Below, piece after piece: positions 1 to 9,784 of a stretch of DNA of 64,000 nt (position 1 is the stretch's first letter; the number at the start of each line of letters is the position of its first letter). This DNA comes from Adiantum capillus-veneris (taxonomy: Eukaryota > Streptophyta > Polypodiopsida > Polypodiales > Pteridaceae). The notes below the pieces were generated by a model. The model made no database searches. It was not told where the DNA came from and worked only from the letters and a program-made list of their open reading frames with translations. Made by a program: the position numbers and the translations under genes. Where the stretch lies: positions 87,916,529-87,980,528 of the forward strand of contig CM043959.1 of assembly GCA_014529385.2 (NCBI GenBank), read 5' to 3'.

Positions 1-165
1 CTCCCAACCATAGTGTGGGCTCTCCATTGCGACTTTCATCACCACAATTTTGGACCACCAAGAATCACTCACATAAGCCACACAAATACTACATCACATG
101 TAACTTTGGTCCCATATGTCATATTGGATGTCTAAGGACGATAATAAAATCTATCTATCTACACC
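1..165 (+). mobile_element. LINE 3' end (5' part lies outside the window)
   Basis: This stretch is nearly identical to the last ~160 bases of the LINE that ends at 7425. Both contain the same zinc-region tail and both finish in AATAAAATCTATCTATCT. Here the tail is followed by 13 C and then a CT run. In the other copy it runs straight into a CT tract. It is a second copy of the same family, and the window cuts its left side, so its 5' extent is unknown. Confidence 0.85.
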
Positions 166-445
166 CCCCCCCCCCTCTCTCTCTCATTTTACTTTGTACC
201 CATGCCTTGTATTAGATCCACCAAGACTGTATCAGTTTGGTATCCTAGGTTATTTTGGCCTTATGAAAATTCTTAATATATTGTTTCATTCCATTTTAGT
301 TAATATAACAATTCATTCCATTTTGTTTCATTTCTCTCTAGGGCTGGAGGGACTCGAGGGGTGGTGTGGTGGGAGCAAAGAGATAGAAAGGGAATAGGGG
401 GTGGGGAGAGGGGTGGTAAGTGGAGAGAGAGAGAGCAGGAGAGGA

Positions 446-558
<113 letters not shown>

Positions 559-623
559 AGTGGGCAAGAGAAGGAATGGGTTAGATAGATAGAGAGAAAG
601 AGAGGAGAATTTTAATGTCATAG

Positions 624-629
<6 letters not shown>

Positions 630-705
<76 letters not shown>
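630..705. repeat. (GA)n microsatellite
   Basis: An uninterrupted GA run of about 38 units lies 74 bases after the previous compound repeat. A GGT/GGC-rich stretch without a coding signature follows (706-880). Confidence 0.97.
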
Positions 706-708
<3 letters not shown>

Positions 709-2230
709 GTCGTTGGCTACTCGACTGGATGGAGGGGCGGCAATTGGCGGTGGTGGTATTAGTAGGGGCGGCACATGGTGGTAGTAAGTTAGCACCACTA
801 ACCACCAGTGGTGGGCTAGGGTGGTGGGTGGTGATGGGTGCTAAGGGGCGGCAATGGGAGGTAGTGGTGGTGGGATGAAAAAAAAAAAAGCTCACTCCAA
901 AGCTCGCTTCGTCAAGCTCGCTCCGTAACCGTCCCCGTTGAAGGAATGACATAACACAGGTTTCCAGGAGGCCAATTTCCTTCTACTAGAGCATCTTCTA
1001 CAATTTTCAACCATTTATATCTTATCAGAGAGAAGGAAAAAGTATTCTAATCAAGCACATTAAGTAGAAATTATAGATCTCAGAACTTAGCACACCCAAC
1101 ATAAGCATCGTGCATCAGACCTCCCATGTATATTACTCATTCCAATGAAAGTAGAAACTATCCACAGCCATGAGTGTTGATCTCACTTTAGCTGATGCTT
1201 GTAAACACAATAAGCATCAATAGATTCCCTACCATCTTTGGTCCTCACTAACAATAGAGTTTAGGCATCAAGTATCCCAATTTCAAGGACTTCTAAGGGT
1301 TTCTTCCACAGCTATTTGATGCACCTCTTTCATCACAATTCACAAGAAGCATGAGAGATGGCCTAATGAGCCGCTTGGAAAGGGATTCTGTAAGCTACCC
1401 GCCCTCCACAAGTGCCTATCGCAGAGTCTCCTATGGGGACTCCTATTCTCGTTTTGCATGTTCGCCCTGCTCTTTGCTTTGAAAAATCTTGAGAAATGGG
1501 CATGATGACAAGTGATTGTAACCCAAGCTCGGGATTATAGACATTTTGCTATGGATCTACTACATAGTAGATTCTATCAATGGTTAAATATGCCTTTGCA
1601 ATGTTGGTTGCAACCATCCTTTCCTTGTTCCTAGTTATGTCTGGTCAACAATTCTAGTCTGCATTTCACTCTCATTTCATTAGGAAGGGTAGTTCTATAA
1701 ACCGAGAGTAATCAATTCTGGAACATTCAGACGCAAGTCTTCATGCTCTCATACAAGATCTGGCATGGCGTATCAATTTCTTCCTCTCCTATAAAAGAAA
1801 GACGGATATGACCAGTTGAATGTGTCTATGTAATAGTAATAGATCAAGCATTTAGGTAGTCACTCTTTGCTTGCTTTGCATACATAATCTCAACAGGAAA
1901 CATTCTTCCTATGATAGTGACAACGTTACAATAGAAAAATGTACCTTAAAAAACTTATAAGCATCGAGTGTCAATGAGGTGACCATAAGATGCAAATGTT
2001 TTCACCGCTTTACTAGGTTCCCAAAGAGGACATCATTGTGTATTGCCGTTCCTTACTTGGTTGACATAAGGGATTTTTATGATATAAGACTAGGGAGAAT
2101 CTGCATTACATATGTACAAAGTCAAATCTCTCCATCTGAAGGCGTTAATTTTGACCTTTCATTTTCAATTCCAGACCTTTGACCTTCAAGCTTCTTAGGT
2201 CTAGCCCTTCAATTTTTATGCTTTAACTTT
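706..2230. other. Intergenic, no recognisable gene
   Basis: This is G-rich low-complexity DNA up to ~890 with a 12-A run, then AT-rich unique-looking sequence. Six-frame reading shows only short frames. The minus strand around 1200-1300 has a weak resemblance to a reverse-transcriptase segment (a KDG-like tripeptide), but too little is conserved to call. Confidence 0.5.
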
Positions 2231-2270
2231 CCCCCCCCCCTCCCTCCCTCCCCCCCCCCCCCCCCCCCCC
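2231..2270. repeat. Poly(C)-rich tract
   Basis: Forty bases of C are interrupted only by three T. It lies ten bases left of the inverted-repeat element at 2280. Confidence 0.95.
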
Positions 2271-2279
2271 TTCCCTCAT

Positions 2280-2661
2280 CACTATCTAACACACTAATTG
2301 AATGAAGTGCAAGCGATGGGATTTACGACACTAAAGTGAAGCACTTTTCTCGTGAAGCTCGAGTGTTATCCAATTTTTTCTTGTTTATTTTTTTGGTCCG
2401 TGTTTACTTTTGCCCCTGTCTGTGTTCACTTTATGAGAGAGTGGCTTCACCTTGGGGACAAGTAACCACACATGAGCACGTGGTTAAGACACCGGACTGC
2501 CAACAAGGAGGTCTCAGGATTGAGTCTCCGACCAGGGTGGGGTCATGGGTAATTGCGTTGACCTTTTTCTTAATCATCCATCCTCCTCAAGATCCCCACA
2601 AGGACTCCCCATCCGTCAATCCCACTACCCGCACTTCATTTAATTAGCGTGTTAGATAGTG
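2280..2661. mobile_element. MITE-like element with ~45-bp terminal inverted repeats
   Basis: The left end (2280-2323) and the reverse complement of the right end (2617-2661) align over about 44 bases with few mismatches. Both begin CACTATCTAACAC and continue through CTAATT.AATGAAGTGC. The element is ~382 bp with no transposase, so it looks like a non-autonomous DNA transposon. The ends start with CACTA, but no matching 3-bp target duplication is visible (CAT on the left, TTG on the right), so the superfamily is uncertain. The interior carries a tRNA-like segment, listed separately. Confidence 0.6.
2473..2534 (+). repeat. tRNA-like (SINE-type) segment inside the MITE-like element
   Basis: A box-A-like TGGTTAAGACACCGG (2480-2494) is followed about 22 bases later by a box-B-like GGATTGAGTCTCC (2517-2529; 8 of 11 consensus positions). 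The surrounding 'ACTGCCAACAAGGAGGTCTCAG' pattern resembles the anticodon-to-variable region of a tRNA. It does not fold as a complete tRNA, so this is a tRNA-derived relic and not a functional tRNA gene. Confidence 0.45.
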
Positions 2662-3287
2662 TTGTGGCCTCCCTCCCCTCCTTTACATGATTTTTTTTTT
2701 GAAATGGGTAGACCTATTCACATACGACACATAGTTGGCTCTTCTCTAATTCAATTCCCATGAATATTTGTTGATGCTTTCTTGATTCCTTGCAATCTTC
2801 ACAATGTAGACTAAAACATAGATTTTAGTTGGAATCAAACTGTAGACATCAAGATCTACGGCCTTAGCCATCCCCGCCCCCCCCCTCGGGCCTCTTTTTC
2901 CTTTTTTTGTTTTCATTGCATTAGCCGCATTTGATTCTCGTCTACTTTTCTCTTTCCAAAAAGGTAGGCACATACTCGCACTCGAGACATTTTTTTTAAT
3001 AATATTTTGTTTTTTGTTTTTTACTTCCATGTGGAATTTTCTCATAGCAGAGATCGAAAAAAGTTCTTAGGTTAGCCATGTAAAACTTCAATACCTAAAA
3101 AGACAAGGGTAGCACCGTTAAATGCCATGGCACAAAACTGGGTGCTTTTGGTACCTATAGAAGGAATGCATATGATCTTGCTAAATTTGTAAGGATACCA
3201 CCCTTCCATTCCGAATCACTCAACCAAACACCACCCACTACAAGTATCAAATGGTGATTCAATAATGTGGGAAATCCCCCCAAAGAA
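2662..3287. other. Intergenic, no gene seen
   Basis: AT-rich sequence with T runs and a CCCCGCCCCCCCCCTC tract near 2875. Small minus-strand frames (2746-3045) show no family features. Confidence 0.5.
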
Positions 3288-3363
3288 TGTTTCTTCTTCC
3301 TCTTCCCTACCCTCATTCCCTGCTAGCTCTCTTCACCTTTGAAGGTGTTTGAGGTCTTGGGAC
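3288..3363 (+). repeat. Left part of a split gypsy-2-family LTR
   Basis: The segment starts TGTTTCTTCTTC and matches the reverse complement of the gypsy-2 LTR at 53577-54037 through CTCATTCCC, CACCTTTGAAGGTGTTTGA and CTTGGGAC. It stops exactly where gypsy-1 begins (TGTACGC at 3364). The LTR resumes at 29147. It is therefore the outermost, oldest layer of the stack. GGGAC at 3359-3363 is the left copy of the gypsy-1 target duplication. Confidence 0.75.
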
Positions 3364-3610
3364 TGTACGCTTTTTCGTACATGTCGAAGCTGGGAACTTG
3401 CCTGTGCATTGCGTGCGAGCCTCGAAAGGCTGCAAACACACAACTAGAAGATCCTAGCAAGCTCAAAGGGGCATGGGGTGTGTCACTCACCGCTCAATGC
3501 TTCCATCGTGAAGGATCATGTGCTGCGAAGAAGAAGGAGCCGCCGTCAATGCCGCTCTCAACCGCCTCACCGTCGTCGATGCCGCCCCAATGCTCAATCA
3601 CTCTCTCTCT

Positions 3611-3984
3611 ACATTGTTATTTGTGGGATTCCCAAAGAGAAGCTAGAGACACCTCCTTCTTTTTCCATTCTTATTGAATATTTCTTCAAAACCCACTTTG
3701 GCATGTATGGAGTTATGGTCTATGGAGCACATAGAGTGGGGAAGCAAGGAGCTCCTCGCTCGGGAGAACGGCCAAATGTATGCACCATGCCGGATGAGAC
3801 CAAGCAAAAGATTATCCTTGATAATAGTTGGATCTATTTGAGGGATACAAAATGTTTTGTATGTGAAGATCGCACTATTAAGCAACAAAATATGCGTCGC
3901 AAGGCATATGAGGAAAAGAATAAGAAAAACAAGGAGATCTCTCACGAAGAAAATGTGTCCAAGGAGGAGGCAAGTCCCAAGTAG
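3611..3984 (+). pseudogene. LINE ORF1 C-terminal part
   Basis: The open frame from the LINE's 5' break to the stop at 3982-3984 encodes about 124 residues. It has an RRM/C-terminal-domain-like pattern known from L1-type ORF1 proteins: a start like 'VICGIPKEK', then 'GAHRVGK', later a KQKII helix and 'VCEDRT', and a lysine-rich tail (EEKNKKNKEI). ORF1 proteins bind LINE RNA as a chaperone. The N-terminal half is missing because the insertion is 5'-truncated. The family assignment rests on this pattern and on its place directly upstream of ORF2. Confidence 0.6.
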
Positions 3985-4037
3985 GGATGCGTGACCTATG
4001 AGACCAAGTTATAATTGAAAATATGTTTTTGAAATTG

Positions 4038-7000
4038 TAATGGATACCCATGGAATGCGGGGGTTGGCATTGATGAACTAACAAGCAAAGCCGATGTTGT
4101 ATTTCTTGTTGAAACTTGGGAGCATGATACACAAAGGATTAATGGCTTGGAGAATTACAATGTACATTCATTGATGTGGTCAAAGAATCTTAAGCAACAA
4201 AGAGGACAAGGAGGGGTAGCATGTATGGTTAAGAAAGGATTGGAAGATTTTGTATCAATTGTGAAAGATGACAAGTACAAACGTTATGTATGGCTAAAAA
4301 TTATGACACCAAAAAGAGCACCCATTTTTGTAGCCGGTTGCTACATTCCTCATCATGATTCTCCCTTTTATGCTTGCATGGATAGAGATCAGCCATTTTT
4401 TGATTTAGAAGATGACATTGCTTATTTCAAAGGTGAAGGTGATGTTTTTGTATTTGGGGATATGAATGCTCGCACAAAAACATTGCCACATGATACTCAA
4501 CAATTTGATATGCCATACATTTCAAGGGAGTTGGAGGAAGTTCACTTGTATGATCATTCTTCAATGGATGAGAAATTACCGGATCACTATGGAAAGTTAC
4601 TTTTACACATGTGTAATAGCACGGGTATGCTCATTGCAAATGGTGTATCTTTGTGGAGTGGAACCAATGGATTTACATGTAGGAGACGTAATGGGGATAG
4701 TGTGATTGACTATATGCTACTCGCCGAAGCCATCATGTATCGCATAAAGAGTTTTATGTTTGGCCAATGGACCCCGAAATCCGACCGTCGCACCTTATGT
4801 ATTGATCTTTCATGTGAAGAAGGAACTAAGCATGATAATCTCAGCCAAAGGAAAGAGAAATTATCACTATGTATGGATTTCAAACGGGCACCAATGTACA
4901 TTGAAATGGTTGAGTAAAATTTATGGATGAAGAAGCTTCAATATGATGCACCATTAAAAACTAAATGGGAAGCTTTCAAGAAAGTTATTTGTTCTTGTGC
5001 CGAAGAATGCTTTGCTATAAAGCATCTCCATGGTATCAACAAAGATAGATCACGCAAAAGGTGGTTTGATAAAGAATGTCAAGATGCTCGAAAGTCCTTG
5101 ATAAATCTTGATGCAACTATGGACAAAGACAACTATCAAAGTCATTTGCATACATACAAGGCATTGATTCAAAAGAAGAGAAAAAGATAGGAAGTAAAGT
5201 AACAACTTTTTCAAGTCCAAGAAAAGGCACATGCATGTGGAAGATTTTGGAAAAACTTTAGGGTAAGCGGGTTGAGAATTTTGGTAACTTGAGTCTTGTG
5301 GATATGTACACACATTGTAGGCAATTATATGAGCAAGCAAATGCTAAAAAAATGCCATTTTATGGTTCACTCCCATGTATGCCTTCTTTTTTTACTATTG
5401 AAGATGTATGTGGTGGGCTTGAAAAGTTGGCCACGCACAAAGCGGGAGATCTTCAAGGTATCAAGCCGGAGATGATCAAATGGAAGGGAGATTTTACCCA
5501 TGAGTGGATATGTGATATGTTCAACCTTGCACTTCAACATGATATGCCTTATGATTGGAGTACTAATTGGGTTAAGCCTTTGCATAAAGGAGGGGATATA
5601 AAGAATGTAAACAACTACCGGACTATAATTATTGGGTCTCTTATGAGAAATTTTTTTGGGTGCATAATGGAGATGAAATTGAGTGATTGAGTTGAAGATA
5701 ATGATAAGCGTGCAAAGGGACAAGCGGGTTTTCGTCGATGCCATAGCACCATTGATCATCTTGTCACTCTTCGTGTTCTCATGGAGGAAAGTCGGTTGAA
5801 AGGCAAGCGATTGTATTGTTGTTTTGTGGACTTTAAGAAATCCTTTGATATGATTCTACGTAACAATTTGTGGAGAAGGATGGAAGAACTCCAAGTGCCA
5901 AGTGAGTTTATGCTTGCGGTTTCTCGAATCTATGAGAAGGTGATTTGTCAATTGCGCATGGGAAGAGAGATTTCAGAAATTTTTGTAAGCACTATTGGGG
6001 TTAAACAAGGATGTCCATTGTCACGAACTCTCTTTGGTCTATGCATTGATCAATTGGAACAAATGGTACTTGACTTTATGCAAGAAGAAGGCATTGAAGA
6101 GGTCACTATTTGCAATGCGGTAATCATGCTTTTGTTGTATGCGGATGATGTAGTGCTTTTAGCACACACTTTAGAAGATGCACAAAAGCTTATGGTTGTC
6201 CTTGAGAACTTTTGCTTGCATAGTGGGCTGATTGTGAATGAATCCAAGACAAAGGTTATGCTTGTGAAAACCAACCATAAGGAGAAGCCATGCATTGCGT
6301 ACAACAATGAGACACTTGGAGTTGTTGAGAGCTTTAAGTACCTTGGCCTTGAGGTTCCGTCCAATCACAAGTGGCACGAATATGCTATGCGTCATTTGGA
6401 AGTGGGAAAGAGAGCATATTATGCATTTGAGAACATGTGTAATGCGGGAAACATCAAGTGTTGGGTTCTCAAGAAGTATCTTTTGATGCATTGGTGACAC
6501 CGGTTCTTCTTTATGGAGTTGAAGTGTGGGGCGGGAGCATCTGAAAGTCTACTTGGGAAGAGTTTGAGAATGTCCAAAAGTGTTTTCTCACAAACTTTCT
6601 CCAAGTGAAGACACAAACACCATATATGCTCCTACTTCTTGAGTCGGGATGTCTTACAATTGAGGTTATGGGCATGGAAAGGGTTGTGGAGTACATGATA
6701 AAGATGCATCAAAACCCCTCACAATCGACTTCCTACAATTGCATGGGAAGCAAGCAAAAAAGTTCAAAAAACGCATAAAAGCAAGATCTTGAGCACGGGA
6801 TGGATGCAAGACATAAAGAAGTGGTTTGGGAGATGGGATGCATTACACTTGGTACATGATGCTTCAATTGACTCCCAAGTAAATGAAGCTTTTCTAGAAT
6901 GCCAATGTATTATGGCTTGGGAGAAATCCGGTGGGTCATGCTTCACACATTACACCACCAATATTGCCCCCAACTACAAAACCATGTTCTTCATTGAAAG

Positions 7001-7382
7001 AGGTAACTGTACTCACAGTTACATGTTTGAGCCTATCCCCTTGTCGGTGATACGCACTATCGCAGCCATTTGGTTTAGCTCCCATTTCCTTCGATGCAAG
7101 ATAGGGCATTGGGGCAATGGAGAAGAATCAAATCAACTGTGCACATTATGCTCACTGCAAGTTCTAGAGTCTGAGTACCACACACTACTAGAGTGCTCAG
7201 CTTTTGGTCATATCCAAACTTGCTTCTCTCACATTTTCAGCCATAACTTAGACCTACACACTTTCCTGTCCCAACCAAAGTGTGGGCTCTCCATTGCGAC
7301 TCTCATCACCACAATCTTGGAGCATCGAGAGTCACTCATCAGCCATACACATACTACATCACATGTAACTTTGGTCCCATAG
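4038..7382 (+). pseudogene. LINE ORF2 (endonuclease-reverse transcriptase), broken
   Basis: The endonuclease (about 4038-4900) has NGYPWNAG near its start, the catalytic-type Glu in FLVETWEH, GDMNART, VIDYMLL and a SDRRTL end motif. A stop near 4915 and further stops near 5188 and 5688 break the frame. The reverse transcriptase (about 5400-6300) shows AGFRRCHSTIDH, FVDFKKSFD, GVKQGCPLS and the catalytic LLLYADDVVLLA. A frameshift follows at ~6495. The C-terminus (6789-7382) has the zinc-finger pattern CTLC...H...LEC. The protein would nick DNA and prime reverse transcription at the target. The YADD motif is intact, but the frame is interrupted at least four times. Confidence 0.85.
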
Positions 7383-7434
7383 GTCATATTTGACCTCCGA
7401 GGATGATAATAAAATCTATCTATCTCTCTCTCAA

Positions 7435-7474
<40 letters not shown>

Positions 7475-7767
7475 GTGAGCACACGAAGGAGAAGGAGACA
7501 GAGATGGAGCAAGAGAACTTCTTAACTCACACCTCAGAGAATGAGGACTTTTAGGTCAAATGGACCTTTTATAAGAGTTTGGCCCATTCACACATGGGCG
7601 TCCACAGTGGCCGGTCGTTGCATAACTATTATAAAAATAAGACAAGTGGTGCGCCTCTCATCGGCGATCACCTACACACCTATTGGACCGACAAGCAAGG
7701 TCCATGACTCAATCAAATAAATAATATGCGTCGCTCGAAGGTGATAGGGTGTCCGTGAGGGTTAACA

Positions 7768-7781
7768 TGCCCCCTTCCTGA
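7768..7781 (-). promoter_or_regulatory. Gypsy-1 polypurine tract
   Basis: On the minus strand the sequence reads CAGGAAGGGGGCA directly before the LTR start TGTTAAC. Its position and purine content fit the plus-strand primer of an LTR retrotransposon. Confidence 0.7.
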
Positions 7782-9139
7782 TGTAGATTCCGTCCTCGAA
7801 AGCTATTGAGATGAAGCTCATTCATTGAGGTGGAAGAGCATTCGAGATTGAATGTCCTTAGCTTTCTTCAATCACTACAAAATCAACCAAATATGGCATA
7901 GTAACTGCATTCTCATATACAATTAAAAAGCAGTAGGCAGATAATTTGATTGGTAACGGAATATTAAACAATTTGTCAGCAATAAACATTAAATTGTAAT
8001 ATAATTAAACGCATAAACAATTATAAAGGTCAAAACTAAACAAGTCCGGGGTCGCTAATTTAACGATCGAAAGGCACTAGAGGTCAACTATTAATACCAT
8101 GGGCAAGCTTCTCAATTTTCTCTGGTCAATTAAGCTGTTTAATCGAGAGAGCCAAGTATTTCATGTCCGAGGACTGACTAGAGGCTATACCTAGAAGACC
8201 TTGTAGTTAAGCTACGATAAAAGGAATTGCTCATGAAATCATCACCTGACTTACTTCCTTTTCTTTGACCCCCCAAAGTGTTTTCACATTGATTCAATTT
8301 TGATATCTGTGCTTATTTTATATGCCTTGGGGTTTTTGCTTTTCAAGGAAAAGCTCCCACACTGAGAACCTCTAGGACGCTAGTACCATAGGCGATACAT
8401 GTGAGTGAAGTACCAAATCAAGCTAGGATTTCTCTTCCAGGTTAAGATTTTACATTGTGGCACTTTTGAATTTTTTTTGTTTGTTCGTTTTCAACATTTT
8501 AATTTGTAACCTTGGGGGGTCATATAACACTGTTACCCTCCCCAAGCTCATCACACTAGTAGATTCCCTTTATAATACTTAAGCTAAAGGTCAATAGGGA
8601 CTAAGCCCACTAGAAAGCTTTGGTACATTGCGCACAATGCTGCCTAAATCGGATTAAGAACCTAAAATAACCATTGATTGTTAGGAAGGCATTCCCCATG
8701 GTATTAAGAGAAGATCTCTAACTCCTAACTTGGTCAAACTAGCTTAGTCAGACTGCTTGATTCTGTAACCTAGACAAGGGATTATGACATAACATTATAT
8801 AGAATCAAATGTTTAATCTAAGCAAATGTGCAGAATATTGTGCTACCAATCACATTTAAAGCAGACAAACATGGATGCAAAAATAAAAAGGCAAGGGTAA
8901 TGCTAATGGTCAAGAAACACCTATTTGTGTTGATGATCGTGCTTGATTTGAAGAAGGAACGAGAGAAAGGTTCCATGAAGGTCCAAATCCTAACAACAGC
9001 AACACGTTCCTGTACACACTAGGAAACAAAAAAGAATACCTCTAGGAGGCACATCAGTGGGAAGAGGCACCAACTCTTATTGAACACAATCAAACAACAT
9101 AAGGAACCCTAATCTAATTATTTGCACTCCCCTAAAAAG
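7782..9139. other. Gypsy-1 3' internal region without recognisable coding
   Basis: This lies between the polypurine tract and the small unknown ORF. A Ty3/gypsy element should carry the integrase core around here, but I find no HHCC remainder and no DDE motif on either strand. The + frame at 8828-9022 has no family features. Confidence 0.55.
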
Positions 9140-9564
9140 TCATGGGAATAGGATATTGTAGAAATTGGGGGGGAACCCTAAGGCTAAACCCCTATCCTCG
9201 TCATTGTTGAGAAAAACAAAGTCATCATCCGTGAAACCATACGTGCCATCTGTGTAATCATGTAAATTGTCTTCATCATTAGAGGCACAAATGTTCACTA
9301 AAAACATTACTAGAAGTCTATAGTCATCTTGGTCGAGAGGGTAAGTTTGTGCAATTGGAGAGACGTCCTCTACTAAGTATGGATCAATCGTGGTCAAGAG
9401 ACGTATCAACCATTCTAATTCTTCAAAATTCCTCTCACACGGTAGCGTATCTACCAAATCCCATTCACATGCAAGCACGGGTAGACTATGTGAAATACTT
9501 GTGCAAAGTAAAGAGGGTACCTCTCACCCAAGGTAGGAGTGGATGACTCTATCGTACTAGCCAT
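9140..9564 (-). pseudogene. Unknown acidic ORF downstream of gypsy-1 pol
   Basis: A minus-strand ATG at 9564 starts MASTIESSTPTLGERYPLYF. One frame slip later (near 9490) an open stretch continues to 9140: ~112 residues rich in Asp and Glu, with a DEDNLHDYTDGTYGFTDDDF segment. It is not integrase, and I do not recognise the family. Upstream on the same strand, at about 9745-9755, is a TATATAAA box. Tat/Athila-type elements often carry extra ORFs between pol and the 3' LTR, so this could be such an ORF or a captured gene piece. The frame slip may be a mutation or a very short intron. Confidence 0.4.
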
Positions 9565-9784
9565 ATCTATACACACAAATAGATGATGGTTAGAGTGAAA
9601 ATATTATAAGGGTCCTGTCAAAAGGTCGTGTCCTTGTGCATAATGTGTTTTTATGATTTTAAGTCGTGTACTAGAATTCGTAGGTTTCTAGATTTTTGTT
9701 TGGTGGCTCTTGTTTTTTTACTTTTTTATCTTGTTTTTGTGAGTATAAGGCTTTATATATACATTCCCTAAGATTGGGAGATTG

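Larger units (their letters stand above)
3611..7425 (+). mobile_element. LINE (APE-type non-LTR retrotransposon), 5'-truncated
   Basis: The element carries the end of ORF1, then ORF2 with endonuclease, reverse transcriptase and a C-terminal zinc motif, and ends in an (ATCT)n-like tail (AAAATCTATCTATCT). It is inserted in the CT repeat of the gypsy-1 LTR: CTCTCTCTCT lies directly before it and CTCTCTC directly after, and the homologous LTR at 28740-28816 shows the empty site. The 5' end falls inside ORF1, as usual for LINE truncation. Several stops and frameshifts show it is dead. The clade is not certain from reading alone; its layout is L1/Tx1-like. Confidence 0.88.
3364..7767 (-). repeat. 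Gypsy-1 3' LTR, split by a LINE
   Basis: 3364-3610 and 7426-7767 match the uninterrupted LTR at 28513-29146 with roughly one difference per ten bases. The LTR contains a CT/CA microsatellite in its middle, and the LINE sits exactly in this. A (CA)n run of ~17 units follows at 7437-7471. The LTR ends at TTAACA (7767). Confidence 0.88.

Noticed and set aside
1140-1330. Possible minus-strand reverse-transcriptase trace
   Set aside because: Only a KDG-type tripeptide and loose spacing agree; too weak to annotate.
2473-2534. Functional tRNA gene
   Set aside because: No acceptor stem or intact cloverleaf; box B deviates at three positions.
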